Of a stretch of DNA of 40,159 nucleotides, positions 1-7,318 are shown piece by piece. The stretch lies in the NCBI RefSeq assembly GCF_021739025.1, contig NZ_JAKKOT010000010.1, forward strand, positions 1 to 40,159, given 5' to 3'. The stretch is from Gordonia liuliyuniae (lineage in GTDB: Bacteria; Actinomycetota; Actinomycetes; Mycobacteriales; Mycobacteriaceae). The stretch's first letter is position 1. Each line of letters starts with the position of its first letter. Under the pieces are notes generated by a model. That model was not told where the DNA came from. It was given only the letters and a program-made list of their open reading frames with translations, and ran no database searches. Made by a program: the position numbers and the translations under genes.

Positions 1-2
1 AG

Positions 3-101
3 AGTAAACGCGACATCATCCGCTGCCTGAAACGCTACGTGATCCGCGAGGTCTACCACCTCGTCAAGACCGACCCGCGAACAGGCGAAGTCATGAGTTG
101 A
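3..101 (+). pseudogene. C-terminal tail of an IS110-family transposase (cut by the window edge)
   Basis: The reading frame open from base 3 to the TGA at 99-101 encodes the run RDIIRCLKRYVIREVY, which matches the conserved C-terminal end of IS110/IS1111-type transposases (CLKRYxARExY). These are DEDD recombinases that move circular insertion sequences. Only about 32 residues are visible, so the gene may be intact to the left of the window. It stops 10 bases before an IS3-type fragment, which suggests that one element inserted into or beside the other. Confidence 0.6.
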
Positions 102-110
102 CAACTATAG

Positions 111-347
111 GAGCATCAATGCAATGCGCTGGCCGAAACGATCAACGGGCTTTACAAGACCGAATTGATCAAGTCCCGGCGACCGTGGAAGGGGTGCGAC
201 GACCTCGAGATAGCGACTGCAGAGTGGGTCGACTGGTTCAACCGCCGCCGACCGTTCGAGTACTGCAACGACCTCACCCCAGTCGAGGCAGAACGCGCAC
301 ACTACGCTCACCACCAGACCCCAGCACCTGCTGGAGTCTCAAACTAA
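111..347 (+). pseudogene. 3' end of an IS3-family transposase OrfB (DDE integrase domain)
   Basis: The frame encodes NALAETINGLYKTELI, then the block around WVDWFNRRRPFEYC, then TPVEAERAHYAHHQ. This is the classic end of IS3-family OrfB transposases, including the last catalytic glutamate region (ALAET) of the DDE integrase core. About 78 residues remain of a protein normally near 300 residues. The N-terminal two thirds, OrfA and the left end are missing, so it is a remnant. The break lies directly after the IS110 tail, where an in-frame TAG at 108-110 separates the two. Confidence 0.75.
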
Positions 348-349
348 AA

Positions 350-376
350 AGTCTCCGGACTTGCCGGGGCGATTCA
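350..376 (+). repeat. Probable right terminal repeat of the IS3-family element
   Basis: Directly after the transposase stop, the sequence GTCTCCGGACTTGCCGGGG continues to GATTCA. It has the look of the right inverted repeat of actinobacterial IS3-family elements, which end in CA. The left repeat is not present, so the pairing cannot be tested here. Confidence 0.4.
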
Positions 377-383
377 ATGCGTG

Positions 384-746
384 TCAATCGGCCGTGAGCC
401 AGGCTCGGTAGGCGGTCGCGAGTTCTGCATTGGGGCGTTTTCCGCGTTCGAGTTCGGAGAGCCGGGTGAGTTCGGCTCCAATGCTCATTGCGGCCCGGAC
501 AAGCGTTGCACCGCGTTGGAGCCGTAACTTTCTAAGGTCGTCAGTTGCCGGCACTGGCCCGGGGTGGATGAGGAGATGGCCCGCTTCGCGGGCAATCGCG
601 CGTTTGAGACACCGAAGGACGTCCTTCTTCGACTTACCGTTCGCGTGCAAGCGCGCTGAGTAGTCCTTCGTGCGCTGGTCATTGGACAGGTGCACCAGAG
701 CAACCTGGTGCAGGGTCCAGTTCCAAGACAAGCCCCCGAGGGCCAT
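384..746 (-). pseudogene. N-terminally truncated IS110-family transposase with a C-terminal helix-turn-helix
   Basis: Up to 120 residues on the minus strand. The stretch LHQVALVHLSNDQRTKDY followed by GKSKKDVLRCLKRAIARE is the end of the IS110 C-terminal (transposase_20) domain. It is followed in frame by about 55 residues (DLRKLRLQRGATLVRAAMSI, then LTRLSELERGKRPN) that look like an XRE-type helix-turn-helix. The catalytic N-terminal DEDD domain is missing, and homology seems to begin near base 720, so the first methionine at 746 is arbitrary. It faces the IS3 remnant. This is probably an inactive fragment; it could instead be a domesticated DNA-binding peptide, but nothing here supports expression. 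Confidence 0.65.
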
Positions 747-962
747 CAGTCACCTACAGAGTCACACGCACCAGCGGCGAGGCCCTTCCATCATCAACGT
801 CACCTATCCGTGCAGCAGTCCCGCACGGTGTACGGCGATCATGTATCTGTAGCACGCATTGGTACATGTCCAGGCGATGTTGCTGGTTCCGATGCACATG
901 CAACGGGATATGCATCGGGGAAACGAGTCGCGCGGTGCGGTATAGGCGCTCATCATCAGGGC
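747..962. other. Intergenic stretch between IS remnant and accessory genes
   Basis: About 215 bases without a convincing gene. G+C falls locally around 830-900 and may hold the promoter for the hypothetical gene at 963, but no clear -10/-35 pair was seen. Confidence 0.4.
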
Positions 963-1403
963 ATGAGTGACGAGCACGTCCCTCCCGAACTGGAGCCGAC
1001 CCTGAGCCGGATACCGCCGGAGATGGGACAGAACATCGGCACTGGCCCGGGCTGGTACCCGATCATCGTGGAACTCGACCGGCAGCTCGCCGCAATCGAC
1101 TCGGGGTACACGCTGCACCAGGTGAAGCAGAAGCTCAGTGAGCTGCCCATCTACTTCGAGGTCTCCGACACCGCGACGGACGACGATCACGAGCACATGC
1201 GCGCACTGGTCCGGGCACGAACTTGCGAGCTGTGCAGTGAACCGGGCCGGTTGTGGATCTCTCGGTTCGGTGGGATCCGAACGCTGTGCGCGGACTGCGC
1301 AGCGGGGAGAAACAGGGACACAAGCGGGTTCGACCATGACCGAGGCCGAACGCGCCGCGTTCCCGCCGCCGAACACAGTTGCGGAGTTGCGACTCCTTCT
1401 TGA
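963..1403 (+). CDS. Hypothetical protein with a C-terminal CxxC...CxxC zinc-ribbon-like motif
   Basis: From ATG 963 the product is 146 residues. The central part (GTGPGWYPIIVELDRQLAAI, then YTLHQVKQKLSELPIYFE) is followed by CELCSEPGRLWISRFGG and then TLCADCAAG. The two CxxC pairs about 20 residues apart suggest one structural zinc site. I recall similar uncharacterised proteins in Gordonia and Mycobacterium accessory regions, but no function is known to me. The frame could also open upstream at 690, but those codons do not look coding. Its last 68 bases overlap the next gene in another frame, and the last 30 or so residues are low-complexity, so the natural C-terminus may have been altered by a frameshift. 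Confidence 0.6.
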   Translation: MSDEHVPPELEPTLSRIPPEMGQNIGTGPGWYPIIVELDRQLAAIDSGYTLHQVKQKLSELPIYFEVSDTATDDDHEHMRALVRARTCELCSEPGRLWISRFGGIRTLCADCAAGRNRDTSGFDHDRGRTRRVPAAEHSCGVATPS

Positions 1404-1644
1404 CCAGCTCCCATCTGACGCGCTGGTACTCGTCGACGGATACGGAGCGGCGTACGCCGTGATCGGCGCTGCGGTGATCACCGAGGTGCGGGAGCTGAGC
1501 GGTCGGCCCAGCTACCTGGGGAGATTCGAGCACCTCGCCGATGCCGCACGAGCGATCGCCGGAGACGACGTGGGTTGGATCAGTGAGCCGGGGCCGCTGC
1601 CGGAGCTGGTCGGCGAGCCGGTGGTGGCGCTGGTGTTGAGGTGA
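1336..1644 (+). CDS. Hypothetical small protein, 102 aa
   Basis: Starts at ATG 1336 (MTEAERAAFPPPNTVAEL) and runs in good codon usage. It contains LLLDQLPSDALVLVDGYGAA and ends EPVVALVLR. No domain is recognised. The short acidic/aliphatic fold has the feel of an accessory or immunity-type small protein, but that is only an impression. It overlaps the end of the upstream zinc-ribbon gene by 68 bases, so the two are probably co-transcribed and translationally coupled. Confidence 0.55.
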   Translation: MTEAERAAFPPPNTVAELRLLLDQLPSDALVLVDGYGAAYAVIGAAVITEVRELSGRPSYLGRFEHLADAARAIAGDDVGWISEPGPLPELVGEPVVALVLR

Positions 1645-1685
1645 GAGGTCCGAGACGACGATGACGAGTAGCGAGCGTCGCACCT

Positions 1686-1913
1686 GTGAGGCCCGTCTGG
1701 TGCGCGCGACGTCGGCCGGTGACCCGGACCCCGAGCGCGCCCGTGGCGGAGCGTGTGGCCGTGGAGTTCCTGCGGTCCGACGACGCGGAGTTGGACTTGC
1801 ACTCGGCGACGGTCTGGGCGGAGTTGACCGCCTCGGATGTGCCGTACGAAGAGCGGGTGGGCTTCGTGCAGATGTGGATGCGCGAGGTGCGCGATGCGTT
1901 GCGACGGGTCTAG
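1686..1913 (+). CDS. Hypothetical small protein, possibly frameshifted at its 5' end
   Basis: The convincing part is VAERVAVEFLRSDDAELDLH through EERVGFVQMWMREVRDALRR, ending in TAG at 1911-1913. GTG at 1743 gives 56 residues; the upstream start at 1686 gives 75. A second frame opening at ATG 1661 (MTSSERRTCEARLVRATSAG) also reads as plausible protein for about 25 codons before dissolving. The true gene may therefore begin at 1661 and be broken by a frameshift near 1735. Helical and acidic; no family recognised. It follows the two hypotheticals above by 16-40 bases and may share their transcript. Confidence 0.4.
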   Translation: MRPVWCARRRPVTRTPSAPVAERVAVEFLRSDDAELDLHSATVWAELTASDVPYEERVGFVQMWMREVRDALRRV

Positions 1914-1927
1914 CTCAACCCAGAGCG

Positions 1928-1957
1928 GGGGCGGTTACGGGATCCCGTAACTGCCCC
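1928..1957 (+). terminator. Strong stem-loop, probable terminator
   Basis: The arm GGGGCGGTTACGGGA at 1928-1942 pairs with TCCCGTAACTGCCCC at 1943-1957, with one G-T wobble in 15 bp. The central GATC forms the loop. It lies 14 bases after the stop of the gene ending at 1913 and has no T-run, which is usual in high-GC actinobacteria. Confidence 0.55.
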
Positions 1958-1976
1958 GTTCCCTGTGGGTCGTCGT

Positions 1977-2102
1977 CTACGCCGCGTGCTCCACGCTGAC
2001 GAACGAGGGGGCGACGCCCCCGACGGTAAGGACGGACAGGTCGAGCTTCGACACGGGGAGATTCCAGGCATCACGAGAAAGGTGATGCTGAGGCTCCCCC
2101 AC
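1977..2102 (-). CDS. Possible small peptide gene, 41 aa
   Basis: A minus-strand frame from GTG 2102 (or GTG 2054, 25 codons) to TAG 1977. The last 20 residues are VLTVGGVAPSFVSVEHAA-like: hydrophobic with a polar end. No Shine-Dalgarno site stands out and no family is recognised. It is listed because the composition is more protein-like than other frames in this stretch. Confidence 0.2.
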   Translation of the reverse strand: MGEPQHHLSRDAWNLPVSKLDLSVLTVGGVAPSFVSVEHAA

Positions 2103-2477
2103 CTAGACCCCTCCGCGGCGGGGTGGCGGGCGATCCAGCGGGGGTTGGGCACGGTGCCTGTGCGCATCGAGTGATGCACGGTCGCGCGCGGACCCGCGAC
2201 CTGGGTACATTGTGCAGGATTGGTGCGACAACACCGCGCGATGCGCACGGTGACTGGTCGGCGTACCGCGCGCATGAATCCATGGCACGGAGATGGCACG
2301 ATGCCCGATCCCTCGGTCTGCGTGAGCCGATGAACTGCCATAATTGTGCATCTGGGGGCTGCGTCAGTTGCATGTTGTGATGCACGCATAGTTATTCAAC
2401 GATCGGCGCGCCGTCCCGAATTGGGGCGGCGCGCTGACCTGCGAGCTCAAGAGCGCTCGCGGGGGGTCGCTCGGAAC
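2103..2477. other. Intergenic region before the alcohol dehydrogenase
   Basis: About 375 bases in which several frames are open on both strands, none with convincing codon usage or a recognisable product. I see no gene, tRNA or repeat here. Lower G+C at 2330-2405 may mark an old junction of the accessory zone with the conserved chromosome. Confidence 0.4.
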
Positions 2478-2483
2478 TACAGT
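2478..2483 (+). promoter_or_regulatory. Candidate -10 element giving a leaderless dehydrogenase mRNA
   Basis: TACAGT lies 7 bases before GTG 2491, the distance expected if transcription starts at the start codon. No upstream Shine-Dalgarno site is present, and leaderless mRNAs are common in this group. No clear -35 box. Confidence 0.3.
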
Positions 2484-2490
2484 GGTCGAC

Positions 2491-3654
2491 GTGAAAGCCG
2501 TTGTGTGCAGCCAAGGCAACCTGACCGTCGACGACCTCCCGGACCCCACTCCGGGGCGTGGCCAGGTGGTGTTGGACGTGGCACGGACCGGTATCTGCGG
2601 TTCGGACCTGCACGCCCGTCACCACGCGGACATCGTCGCCGAGGTCGCCGAACAGGCGGGCTATTCACACATGATGCGGTCCGACCAGCGGGTCGTGATG
2701 GGACACGAATTCGTCGGGACCGTCGCCGAATACGGCCCGGGCTGCCATGAGCGGTGGAAGGCGGGGACGCGGGTCGTCGCGCTTCCGATGATCACCGAGG
2801 GCGGCGGACCTCAACTGGTGGGCCTGTCCGAACTGGCGCCGGGCGCGTACGCCGAACGCGTCCTCGTCCAGGAGTCGATGGTGTTGGCCGTCCCCGAAGG
2901 ACTGTCCGACGACGAGGCCGCGCTCACCGAACCGATGGCCGTCGCTTGGCACGCTGTTCGTCGCGGTGACGTCGGGCGGGGACGAACCGCAGTCGTAATC
3001 GGCTGCGGGCCTATCGGTCTCGCTGTCATCGCGATGCTCAAGGCGTCGGGGGTGAAGCAGATCGTGGCGAGTGACCTGTCGCCGCGCCGCCGCGAACTGG
3101 CGCGCGAGGTGGGCGCGCACGTCGTCGTCGATCCCTGGGAGACCGACCCGTTCGACGCGTACAAGCCTTCCCGCAACGAGTTGCGGTCTGTGTCGGACAT
3201 GGTCGGACTCGCACTCGGGACCATGGGCAAGCTCCGTGCGGTGCCCGGCGTGCCGTGGTGGCACGTGTTCCGTCTCGCCGAACGGCTCGGCGAAGTCCCC
3301 GCCGGCCCCGTCGTGTTCGAGTGCGTCGGAGTACCCGGCATGATCGGGCAGCTCGTCGACACCGCACCGCCGCGATCACGCATCGTGGTCGTCGGCGTCT
3401 GCATGGAGCAGGACGCCTTCATGCCCGCGATGGCGGGCAGCAAGGAGATCGAGTTCCGCTTCGTGTTCGGCTACGACCCCGGAGAGTTCCACGACACGTT
3501 GCAGATGATGGCGAGCGGAAAAGTTGACGTGAAGCCGCTGATCACCGGAGTCGTCGGCCTCGACGGTCTGGAAGCCGCGTTCGACGCGCTCGGCGATCCC
3601 GAGAAACACGCCAAGATCCTCGTCGACCCGAAGAGCCCGGCCACACAGGTGTGA
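2491..3654 (+). CDS. Zinc-dependent medium-chain alcohol dehydrogenase
   Basis: Medium-chain dehydrogenase/reductase, 387 residues from GTG 2491 (KAVVCSQGNLTV is the usual family start; GTG 2482 would add three residues). The catalytic zinc site is visible as GICGSDLHARHH (Cys and His) and GHEFVG (His-Glu). The cofactor fold has GCGPIG near residue 172 and an aspartate after the second strand (ASDLSPRRR), which favours NAD+ over NADP+. The four-cysteine structural zinc loop is absent. An insert of about 40 residues after WETDP enlarges the cofactor domain. The substrate is not predictable. In M. tuberculosis the same neighbourhood holds adhC, but this protein lacks the features of that cinnamyl-type family. 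It ends 3 bases from the convergent gene at 3658. Confidence 0.85.
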   Translation: MKAVVCSQGNLTVDDLPDPTPGRGQVVLDVARTGICGSDLHARHHADIVAEVAEQAGYSHMMRSDQRVVMGHEFVGTVAEYGPGCHERWKAGTRVVALPMITEGGGPQLVGLSELAPGAYAERVLVQESMVLAVPEGLSDDEAALTEPMAVAWHAVRRGDVGRGRTAVVIGCGPIGLAVIAMLKASGVKQIVASDLSPRRRELAREVGAHVVVDPWETDPFDAYKPSRNELRSVSDMVGLALGTMGKLRAVPGVPWWHVFRLAERLGEVPAGPVVFECVGVPGMIGQLVDTAPPRSRIVVVGVCMEQDAFMPAMAGSKEIEFRFVFGYDPGEFHDTLQMMASGKVDVKPLITGVVGLDGLEAAFDALGDPEKHAKILVDPKSPATQV

Positions 3655-3657
3655 GGG

Positions 3658-4086
3658 TCAGCGTCGCCGCGCTGCCATGTCCCGAACGAATCGGGTGGCG
3701 CCGACCGTCATGTAGCTGCCAGTCAACGCGACCATCGCGACGGCCGCGGGCTTCGGCAGGTCGCCGCGGACCAGATGCGCGGTGCCGTGCGCGGTATCGG
3801 TGATGTCGACCATCAGCGCGAGCCGCTGCCAGCGGGGCCGCTCGGCGGCCGGGGTGGTCAGGTAGCCGAGGCCGAGAGCGATGGCGCGGGCACCGAAGAT
3901 CCGTGTCAGGTAGTCCAGTTCAGGCGTCTGCTGCACGCCCAGACCCCGGGCGAGCGTGCCGGGCGCGACGAGAGACGCGACACCGAGCGCGATTCGGCCG
4001 ACGGCGAGCCCGCGCAGGGCAGGCAACAAATGATCTGCAGGCAACGGGTCATTTCGGGACCGCACGTCGTCAGTGCTCATTGTCAC
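3658..4086 (-). CDS. Small membrane protein, DUF4267-like
   Basis: About 140 residues, starting at GTG 4086 or ATG 4080 (MSTDD). Hydrophobic segments cover VGRIALGVASLVAPG, FGARAIALGLGYL and AAVAMVALTGSYMTVGA, so 3-4 membrane helices are likely. The GARAIALGLGYL block resembles DUF4267/DUF4345-type membrane proteins of unknown role that often accompany oxidoreductases. The gene is convergent with the dehydrogenase (3-base gap) and follows the CPBP protease on the same strand by 25 bases, so it is probably the last gene of a small minus-strand operon. Confidence 0.65.
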   Translation of the reverse strand: MTMSTDDVRSRNDPLPADHLLPALRGLAVGRIALGVASLVAPGTLARGLGVQQTPELDYLTRIFGARAIALGLGYLTTPAAERPRWQRLALMVDITDTAHGTAHLVRGDLPKPAAVAMVALTGSYMTVGATRFVRDMAARRR

Positions 4087-4111
4087 ATCGTGGCACGTGC
4101 GCGCTGCGCTG

Positions 4112-4855
4112 TCACCCGAGCTTCCATGCGAACGCCGCAGCGACTGCGCCCGCTGCGTTCGCCGCCCAATGCAACGCGAGACAGGGGAGAAGGCTCCCGG
4201 TCGTCACTCGCAGCCAGCCGAACACGGCCCCCGAGGCGCCCGTGAACAGGACTGCGCCGACCACCCCGAGCACTTGGCCGACTGTGCCGGAGCCGACGAC
4301 GTCGCCGATCCCGTCATTGCCTGCGGACAGCCCGGTCGAGGAGACCACGTGCCACAGCCCGAAGAGGACGGCCTGCGCGGCGATCGTGACCGCGACGGAA
4401 TGACGCCGCAGCAGCGCGCCGGTGATGACGCCGCGGAACAGGAGTTCCTCGGGGATCACCGTCTGCAGCGGAATCAGCACGAATGCCGAGCACAGCGCCC
4501 ACCCAAGCTCGCGGTACGCGTCGTTGTGGAACAGGTCGCGTAACGGCGGGATCGCCAGCGCCAGCGCGACGGCGACCACGACGACTACGACGATCACCGC
4601 CGCCCAGCGCGCGCCTCGGGCCCAGGTGCGCGGCGACAGGCCGAGATCGTCGGCGCGGAGACCAGAGCCGACGGCGAGACTCACTGCGATGAGTGCGGTG
4701 ATCGTCACGATCCACCGCGACCACGTGTAGTGGGTGTAGTGCATGGTCGTCTCCGCGGCGAACATGACGATGACGAGCGCGATCAACAGGTAGTAGTAGC
4801 GGACACGACGGCGGACGAGTCGTGATCCTGGGTGCGGGTCGGGCACGTGTGTCAC
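4112..4855 (-). CDS. CPBP-family intramembrane glutamic endopeptidase
   Basis: 247 residues with about eight membrane helices. The three signature motifs are present: EELLFRG (EExxxR), LFGLWHVV (FxxxH) and LHWAANAAG (HxxxN). These glutamate and histidine residues form the active site of CAAX-prenyl-protease-like (Abi/CPBP) proteins, which cleave membrane-embedded substrates; bacterial members are linked to bacteriocin self-immunity or membrane-protein processing. The substrate is unknown. It starts at GTG 4855, 34 bases after the short gene ending at 4890, with the DUF4267-like gene just downstream. Confidence 0.85.
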   Translation of the reverse strand: MTHVPDPHPGSRLVRRRVRYYYLLIALVIVMFAAETTMHYTHYTWSRWIVTITALIAVSLAVGSGLRADDLGLSPRTWARGARWAAVIVVVVVVAVALALAIPPLRDLFHNDAYRELGWALCSAFVLIPLQTVIPEELLFRGVITGALLRRHSVAVTIAAQAVLFGLWHVVSSTGLSAGNDGIGDVVGSGTVGQVLGVVGAVLFTGASGAVFGWLRVTTGSLLPCLALHWAANAAGAVAAAFAWKLG

Positions 4856-4889
4856 GTCGTCTCCCTCGCCCGTGAGGCGAAGATCAGGG

Positions 4890-5072
4890 TCAGACGGCGA
4901 TCAGCGGGCGGACGATGGCGTCGTCGTCCACCGGTTTGTACGGACCCGGCTTCTCGGTCACGCGACCGCCCGGGAAGGCGAGTTTCTCGCGGCCGATCTG
5001 TTCGAGCTCCTCAGCGGAGAGTCTCGCGAGGGGGTTCTCGACGTCGGGGCTGTTCGGCGGGGAGAAGGCCAT
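4890..5072 (-). CDS. Short hypothetical protein, 60 aa, possibly a gene remnant
   Basis: The ATG at 5072 is preceded by a purine-rich AAGGATAGG, so translation is plausible. The product contains NPLARLSAEELEQIGREKL, an amphipathic helix like the N-terminal leader of several oxygenases and desaturases, then ends abruptly after VDDDAIVRPLIAV. No catalytic motif is present. It may be a genuine small protein or the leftover start of a larger deleted gene. The latter fits the degenerate-looking frame just upstream at 5097-5262. Confidence 0.4.
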   Translation of the reverse strand: MAFSPPNSPDVENPLARLSAEELEQIGREKLAFPGGRVTEKPGPYKPVDDDAIVRPLIAV

Positions 5073-5096
5073 GTCATGTCCTATCCTTGTCGGCTT

Positions 5097-5262
5097 CTAG
5101 AGGTCGATGGTGACGTCTCCTCCGGGGAGTTCACGCAGGTACGGACCTCCGTTCCGGCCTTCGTGACACGCCCGGTCCGCAGATCACGGTGAAATAGCCC
5201 AGCCCTTTCATGGCGAGCTTGGCCGCCGGGGGCATGTCGACTCGTGTTCCGCGCTCCGGCAT
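5097..5262 (-). pseudogene. Degenerate coding remnant with an apparent frameshift
   Basis: In one minus-strand frame ATG 5262 (or 5235) encodes PPAAKLAMKGLGYFTVICGPG and then loses sense, stopping at 5131. A second frame takes up protein-like sequence from about 5165, CHEGRNGGPYLRELPGG, and ends VTIDL at the TAG 5097-5099. The two halves look like one ORF split by a one-base shift near 5165. The family is not recognised. Together with the 60-residue gene downstream, it suggests decay of a former locus next to nrdF. Confidence 0.3.
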
Positions 5263-5447
5263 GCCACCACACTCCGATTGGACCGGTCCTGTTTGGGCTG
5301 GTGGAGTTCACGGTAGTCAAGACCGAAGGACGCGAGATGCGAATCTCACAGATCCGTGCTGATGGCTGTCGTCGCGGACGTGCCGTCGTCGCAGAATGCG
5401 CCGATCGTGTCGGCGTGTCGTCGGGCGCCACGCCGATCTCCGTCAAG

Positions 5448-5463
5448 ACACACGATGTTGTGT
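5448..5463 (+). promoter_or_regulatory. Candidate NrdR box upstream of nrdF
   Basis: ACACACGATGTTGTGT closely fits the NrdR consensus acaCwAtATaTwGtgt. It lies about 27 bases before a TAGGGT hexamer (5490-5495) that could be the -10. NrdR normally binds two boxes 15-16 bases apart; a convincing second box is not visible, so this is tentative. Confidence 0.4.
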
Positions 5464-5498
5464 TGCGATCTGGCGCCCGCCCCAAGCGGTAGGGTTGA

Positions 5499-6539
<1,041 letters not shown>

Positions 6540-6568
6540 TTCCGCGAAGGCGATCCCGACATCGTTTC

Positions 6569-7318
6569 TCACGTCCGACGTTTCAGTTCGGCGTAGAAGG
6601 TGGCCAGGTCGTCGAACGCTTCGGCCAACTGGGTCGCGGGAACGCCGGACGCGCGCAGCGCGGTCCTCAACGCCGCGGGCTCCAACTCGGTGAGCGCGTC
6701 GACTGCCGGGAACGGGGGAGGGGGCGGCAGGACGACGGTGTCGCCGTAGAAGTCCTCGGGCAGGACGTCGCCGTTCGACGGATCGTCGGACGGCTCCGCG
6801 TCGCCGCCACCTGCGGCTCCCAGCAATGCAGGCAGATCTGTGCCCATCACCTGCAGTAACACGGTGGGGCGACGATCGACCTCGGCGGCCACCTCGAACG
6901 CGGTCGCCAGCACGTGGATGCACCGCGGCGCCTGATCCGGGCACGTGCAACTCGATTCGACGTCTGCCGACTCCGTCGGTGCGATCAGGTTCCCGAGACC
7001 GGCAGGCTGCTCACCGCGCGCCAGCGCGAGCAGATCGTCGACGTCGCCCGTCGTCCGGAGCAGACCGACGACCGTGTCCGCGTCGACGGTCCGCGTGCGC
7101 AGGATCACATCGAACGGATCGAGCTGCGTGCCGCGGACCGCAGAGGTGATCGTCCCGTCGCCGATCACCAGCGCGTCGACGTGCCGGTCGCGGAAGTAGC
7201 GTCGCGCGCCGGTGATGTGCCGGTGGTCGGCGCCCGCCTCGACGACGGACACGAACGCCCGCGACCAGCCGGTGATCCCGTACCCGCGGATTGGGGCTGC
7301 CCGTCTCCGCCCGCTCAT
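6569..7318 (-). CDS. SWIM zinc-finger protein, partner of the SNF2 helicase
   Basis: 249 residues. The SWIM motif CxCx(n)CxH is visible as CTCPDQAPRCIH near residue 128; SWIM domains bind DNA or protein partners. The ATG at 7318 overlaps the TGA of the helicase gene by 4 bases (ATGA), so the two proteins are translationally coupled and very probably act together. The C-terminal half is acidic and proline-rich (VLPPPPPFPAVDALTELEP) and ends with a helical region. SWIM/SNF2 pairs are common in actinobacteria, usually without a defined role; DNA repair or transcription recycling has been proposed for related SNF2 proteins. Confidence 0.8.
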   Translation of the reverse strand: MSGRRRAAPIRGYGITGWSRAFVSVVEAGADHRHITGARRYFRDRHVDALVIGDGTITSAVRGTQLDPFDVILRTRTVDADTVVGLLRTTGDVDDLLALARGEQPAGLGNLIAPTESADVESSCTCPDQAPRCIHVLATAFEVAAEVDRRPTVLLQVMGTDLPALLGAAGGGDAEPSDDPSNGDVLPEDFYGDTVVLPPPPPFPAVDALTELEPAALRTALRASGVPATQLAEAFDDLATFYAELKRRT

